A DNA stretch of 64,000 bases, taken from positions 304,746,976 through 304,810,975 of the forward strand of contig OZ005740.1 of NCBI GenBank assembly GCA_963930735.1, read 5' to 3'. How positions within the stretch are numbered: position 1 is the stretch's first letter; every line of letters starts with the position of its first letter. The translations under genes and the position numbers were made by a program. Of the stretch, positions 20,165-29,974 are shown piece after piece. The notes beneath the pieces were generated by a model. It was not told the origin of the DNA, ran no database searches, and saw nothing but the letters and a program-made list of their open reading frames with translations. The stretch comes from Dioctria linearis. Its lineage: Eukaryota > Arthropoda > Insecta > Diptera > Asilidae.

Positions 20165-20260
20165 AGTCGATTGGGCTAGTGATCTTCGCAAATACGCAAG
20201 CACTCCTAGGTCCAAGTTACGGCAAAGAGACACCCGTAACAACAGTAAAGAAAAAAGTAT
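20165..20260 (+). repeat. LTR-end-like (U5) segment
   Basis: ggctagtgatcttcgcaaat and aagcactcctag match 25977-26012 (actagtgaacttcgctaaac, aagcactcctag). The first part also matches the U5 of Element 2 (ggctagtgaacttctcctct, 36211). I infer a relict LTR of the same broad group. No paired LTR is present. Confidence 0.4.
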
Positions 20261-20339
20261 CATTTTATCATTAAAAGTGAACATTTTATTTTGATTGAGT
20301 CTGCTAAGGGCAGTTTATTTTCTACCTCAATAATTGTGC

Positions 20340-20640
20340 ATAGGTTTTGTACCGTTGCACCATAACTACAAGCACAGGTATCTGAACCTGCTGCAGTACC
20401 TAACAACAAGGCGGCAATGTAATTGTTGTCGCGGTAAAAACAAAAACCAATAGCGGTATATATACTGTGATGTTAATTCGCACAACAATTTCCTAATCAA
20501 TTGAAAATACAAGAATGCACATTCTGCATTCTTGCATTGTTCAATTGACCCAAAATCCATCGCACAATTAATCAATCACAATAAATGCGATCGATTGATT
20601 AATTGCAGTTAAGCAAAAACATACGCTAAACAAAATATAT
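20340..20640. repeat. Second type of hairpin cluster
   Basis: Successive stem-loops: acaacaa/ttgttgt (about 20403-20429), aagaatgca/tgcattctt with a 5-nt loop (20510-20535 area) nested in tcaattga arms, and a 13 bp stem caattaatcaatc/gattgattaattg (about 20566-20606). There is no sequence match to the 10.5-11.2 kb array, but the architecture is the same. A poly(A)-type signal (gaataaag) follows at 20885. Confidence 0.5.
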
Positions 20641-21787
20641 GTCACAACCTTAAGAAGTGACTGTAATTGTTTACATGCGTTTGGTTACCTTTTTGCAACC
20701 AGCGTAATACGGGTCAATTATATTGCGTCACATCTTTCTGCCGGAGTTAAACACATAAATGCAAATATGCAATTGCGTCATGACCTATAATAATAATTGT
20801 AAACAAAATGCAAGTATGCATTAAGAAAGAAGAATTGTGTTAACGGTAAGAGACAATTGGTGTATAAATTAAGTAGCAATAACCGAATAAAGAACAATTG
20901 GTTTTCACTAGTTATAGATACAAAAAGTAGTCGTTTTATTTACCACTCGGCATCTGCTGTTTACAGCTGCGCCAGTCTTAGTAGCGGAGGTCTGCTTTTC
21001 ACAAAGCTTCTCCTGCCTCATCATTTAGAGTTCTGCATCTTTAATTACTACAATACCTTCTACACAGTAAAAATCAACAAAGAGAATAATCAGCTTACAA
21101 GAAGCAATACAACCCACAGCTGGTCCCAAAGCGATAACGATCGCGAAATATAAAGAAAAGCAGAAATCAGTAAATAAACTGAAAGAAGAAAAAACAAAAA
21201 CAAGGAAGAAAAAGGGGCGGTATAGCAGTTAAGCTCCACCAACAGATAATAAAGCTATATAGAATCATTCTGATAACTATAAAAACAAAACGTAAAGAAA
21301 GAGTTGTCATGAGCCTACAGCAGGCTCATTGTCTATTATGGTGAAAGTGCCAAGATCTCCCTATTTCAAAATCTAACAAGATTTTGGTACTTTATCATCA
21401 CTGAAAGAGATTTCATGTTAAAACACATTTCATATGGGCGCCGTGGTGTCGCACTGCATAATCATAAATTTAAAAAGCACTAATAATTGCAACCATAGTC
21501 AAGAGCATGGGATATGAGTCCCATAATATAATTGCATTTCCGCCGAACCAATCATCAGCAAACACCCGACTAGGCACAAAAATTCAAAATATCTTTCCCA
21601 ACAGTTCAAGAAATCCAATATAAATTTTCCGCTAAAATCAATCGAATCAGCATGCCTAAACAATAAATTTTGCCCGAATGCATTTCTCACGTCAACAACA
21701 AAATTTTATTTTGGCCTTCAACTTTTCATTCAAGTGGACAAAACACGAGCCACTTTTAACCATGACCTACCCCAATAGCTCTCCAGA
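20641..21787. other. Non-coding stretch, LTR-like
   Basis: It contains gaataaagaac (20885), a purine-rich run ending aaggaagaaaaaggggcgg (21200-21220), and two further stem-loops: atgagcc/ggctcat (21309-21329) and aaagtgccaa/ttggtacttt (about 21345-21395). The ORF at 20857-21153 has no recognisable protein features and is not called. Confidence 0.35.
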
Positions 21788-22343
21788 GTACCGTTAAATG
21801 GGGTCAAATTGGTTTCTTGAGGGTGAGTTTGATCACGCAAGTCTTGTAATTCATTTTTTTTCTACATAGCTAGAAAATACAAACTAAAGCATGAAAATTT
21901 TTGACAAACGCGTAGAATGCATCTTAGGGATTATGCTGGCAATGCCGTTTGTTTAGTTTCTCAAGAACTGTGAAGAGGAGCACTTGTGCAATTTTGCAGT
22001 CTGTTTTCAGAATTCTGAGTTACCGGTCAAAGTGTATAGTTTTCAACAAAACTAGAATATAAATCGATCAACTTTGCTTATTTACCTAATTCCATATTGA
22101 TTAAAAGGCAAGTTGTGATTTCTTCATTCCAATGCATTTTATTGTCTGTGTTTTATAACCCAAAAAAACAAGTGGTGTCAGTTTGATCACTCATATGGGG
22201 TGTTATTGATCACGTATCAATTTCACCCCATGCAAATTAGATATGAAGTTATGTATCTCTTATGAGTGGTCAAACTCACCACGTTTATTTTAATAATATT
22301 TTTTTTAATCGCGGCTCTGTGTTTTGCTTTTCTTATAGAAGAA

Positions 22344-22849
22344 ATGCCAAGGGTATATAAAAGGAAGCTCGGTGCACGAGAGTACAAAAATTACTCTCAA
22401 GAAAGTTTGGAGAAAGCTTTGGATGAAATACATTCTGGAAGGATGTCAATTAGAGCTGCATCCAAATATTTTAAAATTCCATTTGGGACGCTCCATAATA
22501 AAACCAACGATAAGCATTCTAAAAGGTCTGGCGGTCAAACGGCATTATATGTTGATGAGGAAAAGAAAATCATTGAAAATGCTTGTCTTTGCTCCGAATG
22601 GGGCTTTCCTTTATCCCTTTTCGACATAAGTGTTTCTACTAAAATCTATTTAGATAGTATTGGACGAAATGTTAAATGTTTTAAAAACAATTTGCCGGGA
22701 AAAGAATGGGGCTAGAGTCTTCTTAAACGACACAAGTCAAGTGTTAGGCAGCGTCTAGCTACTAATATCACTCATACCAGAGCTGAGGTTTCGGTGGAAG
22801 TGATCAAAAGATATTTCGATAATTTAGAAAAGAGCATTGAAAATGTTGT
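22344..22849 (+). pseudogene. pogo-like transposase, N-terminal block
   Basis: I place the start at MPRVYKRKLGAREYKNYSQE (22344); the upstream hydrophobic extension to 22266 looks like intron read-through ending in ttcttatag. The HTH-psq-type DNA-binding domain spans about residues 10-55 (SIRAASKYFKIPFGTLHNK). The linker then matches the jerky/pogo family (GQTALYVDEEKKIIENACLC, PGKEWG). An in-frame TAG at 22713-22715 interrupts a frame that otherwise continues sensibly (SLLKRHKSSVRQRLATNITH) to the LTR insertion at 22847. It is therefore broken and non-functional. Confidence 0.75.
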
Positions 22850-24066
22850 AGGATCCTAACGAACAGACCCAGAATACCGACAATACGGCAGCACCAGTTT
22901 TTGACGAGTTTGACTAAGCTGAACGAGGCTAAGCCATCTTGTTTTGCCTTCATCTCAACGTGACTACCGACCGCATCATACGTTCTAAGAGTATCATATT
23001 GTAAATTGTGCGAATAAAGTAATTCTAAAGTAAATATACAACATCTATTCTGATTCATATCCCCAACATCCCACAAATATTGGGGGCTCAACCGGGATCG
23101 GGAATTAATTCACGAATTTGGAAAAACCTAAAGAATTATTTTAAAAAAAAAAGGCGATCGGTCGGTAGCACATAATAGGACGATGTCTTGTTTGAGAAGC
23201 AACGCAGCGTGGATGGAACCACCAGGAAAACAGTATACAAACGAGTAAAAGCTGAAATTGGAAATGAAAGCATTGTGGAGAGAAGAGAAATAATCGTCGA
23301 GGGAACGTGCATAAAAATCCTGTTCAAGAAATAATCGTCGAGGGAACGTGAATAAAAATCCCGTTCAATACAGTAAGAGTGTGAAAACATTAAAAGGAAA
23401 ATATCGGTAAATGCTTTCCTATTTATATTTTGCATGTAAAAAAAGAGAATATCAGCAATAAGACGACGAAAACAATATGTGTAAAAAGACCACATAAAAG
23501 CTACACAGTGGTAAAATTTGTAGTAATAGTGCATTTCACTGATGAGAAAAGCAGCAGTGTATCCCGCACATATACTTAGGAATGCTCTCGTATGGGCTAG
23601 AAAGAGAACAATTTTTGTATACAGCAGATGTCAACTCAACTATTGTGAATTTCAAGTTCAATCGTGCTTATGTACTTGCAGTTTGACAGCTGCCCCTTAT
23701 TCTAGTTCTCTTCGACTCCTAATTTACAGAGGACAATTTTTGCGTATAACACTATATAACAGTTGCTGACTTGACGATTGTGAACCTTTTGTGAACATTG
23801 AATTTCAAGTTCAAGGGCACTTATGTACTTGCGGTTTGACAGCTGACCCCCATTAATTTTTCGTAGAATTTTTTGGAAACAATGAGAAGAATTGTGTACT
23901 GGATTGGTGGTCGAATACTGTCTCCGACTGTCTCCGAGTGAGAAAACTATTGTTGACAGCCAAGTAGATGAATGGTTGGCGAATGGTATTATACGCCAAA
24001 GTGTATCTGACTTTGCGAGTCCTATCGTTTTGGTCAACAAAAGGGATGGAACGAAAAGATCTGACG
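22847..24066 (+). mobile_element. LTR-retrotransposon fragment inserted in the pogo element
   Basis: An LTR-like unit at 22847-23075 (TGTAGGATCC...CCCACA, gaataaag at about 23010) is followed by TGGGGGCTCAACCGGGATC at 23081, which matches a tRNA-Pro primer site at 16 of 18 positions. Leader sequence includes two local duplications (23287-23370; 23625-23690 with 23770-23850). It then jumps to a reverse transcriptase fragment (about 23940-24057, VDEWLANGIIRQSVSDFASP, IVLVNKRDGTKR), after which pogo sequence resumes. Gag, protease and everything after RT motif 2 are missing, as is the second LTR. Confidence 0.6.
23287..23370. repeat. ~46 bp tandem duplication in the inserted leader
   Basis: aagaaataatcgtcgaggga plus acgtgcataaaaatcctgtt is repeated once with three or so changes. 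Confidence 0.7.
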
Positions 24067-24069
24067 TTA

Positions 24070-24532
24070 AGCTATTTTTAACTACGACGAAACAAATGTG
24101 ACAGACGATCCAGGAAAAAAAACTCATGATATATAAAAGAGGAACGAAGTATCCAGAGAAGGTTATGAATCACAGCAAAGTTGCAACGACTGTGATGATG
24201 TGTGGATCTGCCTCCAGTGTAATGTTACCTCCATATATTATTTACCGAATTGAGTACTTGTGGTATAATTGGAGAGAAGGAGGACCCAAAGGAGCACCAT
24301 GCTGCACAGAACGATGCTGTTCTGGCGGCGCCCGATACAGTAGAACATCTCACGGATACATGGAGGCATTCATCTTTACAGATTGGTTTGAAAGCGTTTT
24401 CCTGCCGCATGCTGCTCGTTTGGAAGGAAGAACCGTCCTAATTGGGGATAATTTATCATCGCACTTTACTGACAAAGTTTTATCGTTATGTGCACTGAAC
24501 AATATTGCATTTATATGTTTACCACCAGAATG
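24070..24532 (+). pseudogene. pogo-like transposase, DDE catalytic block
   Basis: It starts with IFNYDETNVTDDPGKK (first catalytic Asp in the NYDETN context). A frame change in the following A-run shifts it into YKRGTKYPEKVMNHSKVATT, then VLIGDNLSSHF (second Asp) and FICLPPE, where the ORF ends. The usual continuation (NSTH..QPLDV with the third acidic residue) is lost. The catalytic triad is therefore incomplete. Confidence 0.75.
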
Positions 24533-24856
24533 AGTATGAGCTAGGAGGATGTAAGTCAACTCTAAACAAAAGAACATTTAAGCTCGTGAGAGCAGATACA
24601 TATATCCCAAGTAAATATAACAGACATTATTGCTATATTGCCAGATCCAAAACTTCTTGAGGTATCTGATACAAACATTTATGAGTTGTTATTGATGTTA
24701 AAGAAGTTTAAATACCTAATAACAAAAGTAAAATTTCAAACTAAGAATCTCGCTTGTTTCATTTATTTTTTTATTTACCTGCTCACTAAACCTATAATTT
24801 CATAGTTGGGTTAGATAAAAATTCTATAAAGATAAAGGTAGCTAAATGAACACTTA

Positions 24857-25188
24857 TCAAATTCGCCTCGCTAAATGGACGTATTTATACTATTCTAAAT
24901 TTAAGCTTATATACTTGTTTGATCAATTTCAGATCAACAAAAATTGGTTCAGTCATTTACAAAATTTATTCAATTTTTATTTTAGGGGGTGATTCTGATC
25001 GTGCAATAAGGTGAAATTGATCAACGATCAAATTCACCCCACTAATAAAAATTAGGAATATTTTGTAAACGACTGAACCGATTTTTATGTTGATTTGAAA
25101 TTGATCAGACATGTATAGAAGCTTTAATTTAGAATAGTAAAAAATAGGCGGATCAATGTGCCCCCACTTAACGAGGCGAATTTGATCA
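24857..25188. repeat. Large imperfect inverted repeat in the pogo 3' region
   Basis: The left arm begins tcaaattcgcctcgctaaat (24857) and runs through tactattctaaatttaagct and gatcaatttcagatcaacaa to gggggtgattctgatcg. The right arm, read backwards from 25188, repeats it as tcaaattcgcctcgttaagt, tactattctaaattaaagct, gatcaatttcaaatcaacat and ggggtgaatttgatcg. The arms are about 160 bp with a short centre near 25022. Confidence 0.8.
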
Positions 25189-25377
25189 CCTGAATTTCCA
25201 ACGAAAAATTGTTATAATTCCTTTAAAGATAAAATCGATATATGTTAACGGAAAACAAAAGTAAGTTACACCATTTAGCACTTTAGCTAAGCCGAATTGA
25301 GCTAATACTTTGTAAGCAATCGATTTTTCATTTATTTTTTGATCAATTCCACCCCATTCTACGGTACATAACTATGT

Positions 25378-25975
25378 AGGTACTCATTATACTCAAGAGT
25401 ACCCCGCTTCGCCTATAATCCAGACAATCCATGCCATTCCATATTTTTTTAAATGAAATGTTTCCCCTAAAAAACCTCTTTCACGTTAATGAACTTCAGC
25501 TAATTAGCTTTCGCCGACGATATGTATCTACGCCTGAAATAAAGTCGTTTCATTCTCTCCCCGCTCTGAATTATGTACAATTTACAGCCAATCACTGGCG
25601 CATGTTTATGTACATATTCACTAGCGCATGGCTTTAATGTTCAATGCATTTTCCCCTTCATTGATATGTATGGCCAATTCCACCAATCACGAGGTGATTG
25701 AATTTTCTGAATTAGGGAATTTTGATAAAAACTCAGTGTGAAATCACAGGAAGGGCAGACAGTTTTGTTCATTCTTCAGTGTAACTTCAAAAAATAAAAT
25801 AATTATCATCAGTAATTTTTTTTTAAAGAATATCAGTGAAGATTTTTTTTAATATGTGGATAAATTTTAATAATAATCTGTAATTTTTTTTATATCTGTG
25901 AGAAAGTTTTACTATATAATAAATTTTGATAATAGACATTTGTGATTTTTGTTAAATGCATGAATTAATTTTGGG
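25378..25975. other. Non-coding stretch
   Basis: No supported gene. From 25790 on it is AT-rich with aataaaat-type signals, probably the body of the LTR whose end is seen at 25977. Confidence 0.3.
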
Positions 25976-26033
25976 TACTAGTGAACTTCGCTAAACTGCA
26001 AGCACTCCTAGTCCCCCGCCGATGGTGACGATA
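25976..26033 (+). repeat. LTR-end-like (U5) segment
   Basis: actagtgaacttcgctaaac and gcaagcactcctagtcc match the segment at 20170-20215. The foldback element begins directly after it at 26034, and a short Ser-rich ORF follows that, so the foldback appears to have landed in an LTR-element leader. Confidence 0.4.
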
Positions 26034-26450
26034 AAGGCACTTTCACATCAAAAACAAGAACAGAAAAATGTAAACCGAAAAACTCAATTTATTCCACTTT
26101 AAAACAAGATTTTTGTTCCAATGATTAATAAAATTCAGAGAAGTAGGATAAACTAAGAATTTTACTGAGAAATAGTTACATTTATTTCAGATTTTGAAGA
26201 AAAACACAGCTTTTATGTTTTATCGGCCGAAAAACTTTTTCGGCGGAAAAATTCGTCCGATAAATCATAAAAGTACTGTTTTCTTAGAAATTGTAAGATA
26301 AATATACTATTTTATTAGTAAAATTATTAGTTTATCCAATTTCCCATGATTTCCTTAATCATTGGAGCAAAAATCTTGTTTTAAAATGGAATAAATTTAG
26401 TTTTTCGGTTTACATTTTTTCGATTCTTCTGTTTGATGTGAAAGTGCCTT
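26034..26450. mobile_element. 417 bp foldback / MITE-like element
   Basis: The whole element is one near-perfect palindrome: aaggcactttcacatcaaa at the left end and tttgatgtgaaagtgcctt at the right. The arms match along their full length (for example aatgtaaaccgaaaaact, ttaaaacaagatttttg and aatgattaa in both), meeting near 26240 (tcggccgaaaaactttttcg). There are no coding sequences. The transposase family that would mobilise it is not evident. A transcript would form a roughly 200 bp hairpin. Confidence 0.8.
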
Positions 26451-26490
26451 AAAAATCCCAGGGAAAAACAGAGTTAAATAGAAAGCTCAA

Positions 26491-26589
26491 ATGGCAAAGC
26501 CACAATCGAAGGAAATGATTGTAGCCCAAAAACGCAGCAGCAGCAGCAGTAGCGACAAGTCCGGTAGTGCAAACAATTTCAATTTATGA
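26491..26589 (+). CDS. Short Ser-rich ORF, possible truncated leader/gag start
   Basis: A 32-codon ATG ORF starting MAKPQSKEMIVAQKRSSSSS. It follows an LTR-end-like segment (25976) if the foldback is ignored. The serine run resembles the gag N-terminus at 33.5 kb. It may be the stub of an LTR-element gag. Short, so uncertain. Confidence 0.25.
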   Translation: MAKPQSKEMIVAQKRSSSSSSDKSGSANNFNL

Positions 26590-27236
26590 CGTATTGCACG
26601 TACCAACCTATGTACGATTGTCATCATAATAATATTGATAACAGCTGAAAGCTATGTTGGAAGAAAACTTCTAAACTAAAAAAATACATAGACACCAACA
26701 TTAAGAAAAGCGTAGAGACTATGGCTAGCGTCTAGTGGATAGATATAGCTGGAGTATAGCTTTAACAGATAACATTTTTTTTTACATTCGTGTTTACAGA
26801 TTCTATAGATATGAAAATAATATGCATAATGTATATACAATAAGAAAAAAAAATTAACAATGATATTGAAAATATGGCCACGAAAAGAAATCCAATTCAT
26901 CCGTACTTACAGCGAAGATGTACAAAACTACGTTAACTACAAAAATCCGAGCAATAAATTTATCAAATCTCAGAACTCTGACAATAAATATTTTTAGCGT
27001 GCTAAGAACGGCCCGGGCGGATAAATTCAAGCTAAATTTTTTGGAGGCTTACTGGTGGTGCCATCTCTAATCGAAACCCAAAGGCAAATTTAGCGCGTTA
27101 ACCTTAGTACCGCTCTCACTAAAATTCAGGATAAATTTTCGCCAATATATTTTAGCTTGCTAAATTTTCATACAAAATTTAGCTTAGCGCGGACCTTAGT
27201 ACTAGGCTTTAGTAGTGAAGTACGCCCAATTAAAAA
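26590..27236. other. Non-coding stretch
   Basis: AT-rich. A patch at 26995-27215 contains several ctaaatttt/aaatttag and taccttagta-type inverted motifs (for example ctaaattttttgg and aatttagcttagc), perhaps a small decayed MITE. No gene seen. Confidence 0.3.
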
Positions 27237-28250
27237 GTGGCGATTCTTTCTCAGTTTATTTGGTATTGTGTTATTTGTGAACAAAGTAAGCTATACAATA
27301 TAATTAAGTGTGAATTGTGCAGTTTTCTGTGTAAAAAAATTAAAGCTTATAATAAGCATCTTTATATCCATCGGTTCGAAAGTAATGCTTCTTTTCGATG
27401 CGTGATTGCAAGTTGTGGAAAAGGAATGGCCATTTTTGCTGCACAAGGAATTTTTATTTAAACATTTCGAAAAACTGACTGAAAAGGGAATTGTTACTGT
27501 AACGTAAAATTTTAAGTCTAAAGTTTAGAAGATTATTCGTGATGGGAACAAACATAAACCCCGAATAATGAAAACCGTGCGCACAAAGTTCAATAACGAA
27601 AATTTAATTGCTGCAGATTTTGTCAGCAATCATTTTAATGAGGATAATGAATTGATTTACAAAAATTACCCCGTAAGTTTACACTAGTCTTTGTTTTTCA
27701 ATGAATATTAATTTTCAACTTAATTTTTTTAGCCTGGAACTGAAGTTAAAGATCTCGAGCCACCAACAAATCGTCCTTGCATGGTAAGAAATATTTATGC
27801 CATATAACATGGAATTATAATATTAAATTTGTTTCGGATTTTCTTACAATTTTTTTACTTTGACCTAATTTTTTTTTATAAAAATTGAAAAGTGTGGACT
27901 TTCGTCTTTAATTTGATCTATTACAACCTATGTGCTATTTGTAATATCCGACCATTTATTTCCTTATCTTACAGTTCAATATTTTGATCAACAACACTTT
28001 AGTTAAATTTATAAAAATACCACTGCTAATTTTAAATACTTTCTTTTCAAATGCAGATGAAGGAGCTGTTGATTATTTTTACGTGTTTACCAATAATCAG
28101 GTAGTTAATGGGGAATCGAATAGTTGGCTAGAAGCACTTATTCAAACGATCTGCATATATTATATTTTGAATAAAAAATATCCCCATAGAGCTTCACAGA
28201 CCCTGGACTTTATACAGCGGTACTACTGTAACATTCATACCGAAACGTGA
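27237..28250 (+). pseudogene. C2H2-family gene relic, copy A
   Basis: The first part (27237-27460) has a Cys2-His2 pattern: CELCSFLCKKIKAYNKHLYI with a following C-x4-C (CVIASC). The expected continuation needs a frame change near 27440. Small exon-like pieces follow with consensus borders: one ending at 27672 (CCC|gtaagt), and 27733-27783 flanked by ttttag and gtaaga. The last piece (about 28056-28250) reads DEGAVDYFYVFTNNQVVNGE and then ILNKKYPHRASQTLDFIQRY, a module also seen at 32050-32185. I see the same domain order as a widespread, uncharacterised animal family, from memory and not verified. Confidence 0.4.
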
Positions 28251-28260
28251 AGAGGTGAAA

Positions 28261-29970
28261 AAAAAATAAATGCCATATCTAAAGTTTTGCGTTTATATTC
28301 TAATGTTTTAGAGTAAAATAAGTATAAAATATAAAAAGAACCGTATAAAACTATGTATTCGTTGTAAAAGAAGTAGATTTTGTTTTTAAAAATAAACATT
28401 TTTTATAATTTATTTCTAGAACATTTTTATTCTCTACGTGAAATCATAGGGTATAGTAACTTTGTTATTATGCTTATTAGTTGCTATATTCTATAGAGAT
28501 TTAAGATCTTACTTGCGAAATAGAATGAAGCGGGGTGTTTTAAAAGCCGCACCGTAATGTAATTACGAAGTGGGGGTACTTTTACGCACATGAAGTAAGT
28601 ATAGTTTATACTTCTGCAAAAAATGTGTGAAATTAAAGAAGTGTGTAATACAAAAAAAAAATGTAAAATTAAAGTGGTGCGTAAAATTAAAAAAGTGTGT
28701 AAATTATGTAAATGTAAAATGTAATGTAAAATGTAAAATTAATGAAGTGTGTAATACATCATCTTCGAAGTGATACTACTACTCTGAGAGCAGGCATAAA
28801 ATTACCTACTCTTAGAGTAGTAAAATTTTTTTACTGTGTAGAAATATAAACTGTTATATATAATTTTGATGGGTAGCATTGAGCTTTAAAATAAATAAAT
28901 AAATATGCAGTTATATGAGTAGTAAAATTATTTAAATATAGTCTTGTAGATTAGAATCTAGCAATAAATCAGTACATCTAATACGAATTTTCTTATATAT
29001 ATACGTTATGAGATTTCTTTGGGTTATAAAGAACGACACACCAAATAAAGGCAGTAATTTATAAATGGAAATATTCAAGAATCCACACTCAAAAAAATAA
29101 TTTGGAAATGCCTAGGTTACACTAACTATATTCGGTAGCTTTGGCCATAGTAAAACTCGTTTGGTTGTTCTGTCTATACAAATTGGTCTAATTTTCCATA
29201 ATAACACTATTTGGTGGAACTGTCTATACAAAAAAGCAGTTTCTTGAAAAATAGTTTCAGGAACCATACTTCTAATGTAATTTGGTTATAGTAAACAAAT
29301 ATCAGTTTGGATATGTCTTCCAAAGAAAAAGTGACTATAGTTACACAACCAAAAGGCGTTGACGTTGTTCGTTGCAACCATAAATATAGACAGGTGCATC
29401 ATATTTGGCTGCCCTATCTATACAACGCCAAACAAATTCTTTGGTCAGACAATTTGGTCCGTATCAGTTTAGCGTTACTGTTAGAAGCATCTACACATAT
29501 GTTAATGAGTGCAGTGAGTTTTAAGTAAAGTGACTTAATATTTGTGCAAAATTTTTATTTCCAGCAAATTAAACTAACCACAGGTATGTAATATTTGTTG
29601 TTTACATAATTGACATTTTTGTGAAGTGCTTATTGGATATTATAATGTATTTATCTCCGGTACTAATCCAGAGAGCAAAATTAATATGGAGAAAAATAAT
29701 TTAATTTATTTTGTTCGTTTTTTATTAAAAGAAGAAAAGAAAGACAATACTAAAGCTGGCTGACTTAAGGCTGAATTACACCGACGTGGTGGAGGTGACG
29801 GTAGAGGTAGCGATACAAATGTACATTTGGTTTTTGTAAAAATAAAATGTATGTACCGCTACCGCGTGGTGTGTTTCACCCCTTAGCCTATTTAAATATT
29901 TACACATTTCTACATAATTGGTTTCTGTTTTTTATCAATTAAAGTGTTCGGGCCTAGTAATCTTTTTTAT
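28261..29970. other. Non-coding stretch with small inverted repeats
   Basis: No gene supported. ctgtctatacaaa occurs at about 29177 and 29220, with inverted relatives near 29330-29430, suggesting a small MITE. A second MITE-like piece at about 29763-29886 starts taaggctgaattacaccgac and ends with gtggtgtgtttcacccctta, which is roughly its inverse. The ORF at 29307-29528 lies across such repeats and is discounted. Confidence 0.35.
28616..28770. repeat. Degenerate short tandem repeat
   Basis: Runs of gtgtgtaaaattaaag and aaatgtaaaatg variants are repeated about eight times with indels. This is simple-sequence expansion without coding potential. Confidence 0.7.
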
Positions 29971-29974
29971 AAAA

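Larger units (their letters stand above)
21788..25377 (+). mobile_element. Decayed pogo/Tigger-like DNA transposon
   Basis: The ends match as inverted repeats: gtaccgttaaatggggtcaa (21788) and, on the other strand from 25377, gtaccgtagaatggggtgga. The terminal inverted repeats are about 25 bp with four mismatches. Subterminal regions are crowded with TGATCA plus CACCCC motifs. The transposase reads in two blocks (22344-22849 and 24070-24532) separated by an inserted LTR-element fragment, and carries a nonsense codon and frameshifts. A large foldback lies at 24857-25188. The pogo assignment rests on the N-terminal HTH-psq-like domain and the DDE motifs. Confidence 0.75.

Noticed and set aside
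20857..21153. 98-codon ORF
   Set aside because: No recognisable domain, sits next to a poly(A)-type signal in LTR-like DNA, and composition matches its flanks.
22266..22343. Hydrophobic N-terminal extension of the pogo transposase
   Set aside because: It ends in a poly-pyrimidine/tatag acceptor-like site and the family starts at MPR (22344), so it is probably intron or leader sequence.
29307..29528. 73-codon ORF
   Set aside because: It crosses small inverted repeats and has no similarity or splice context linking it to the nearby gene relic.
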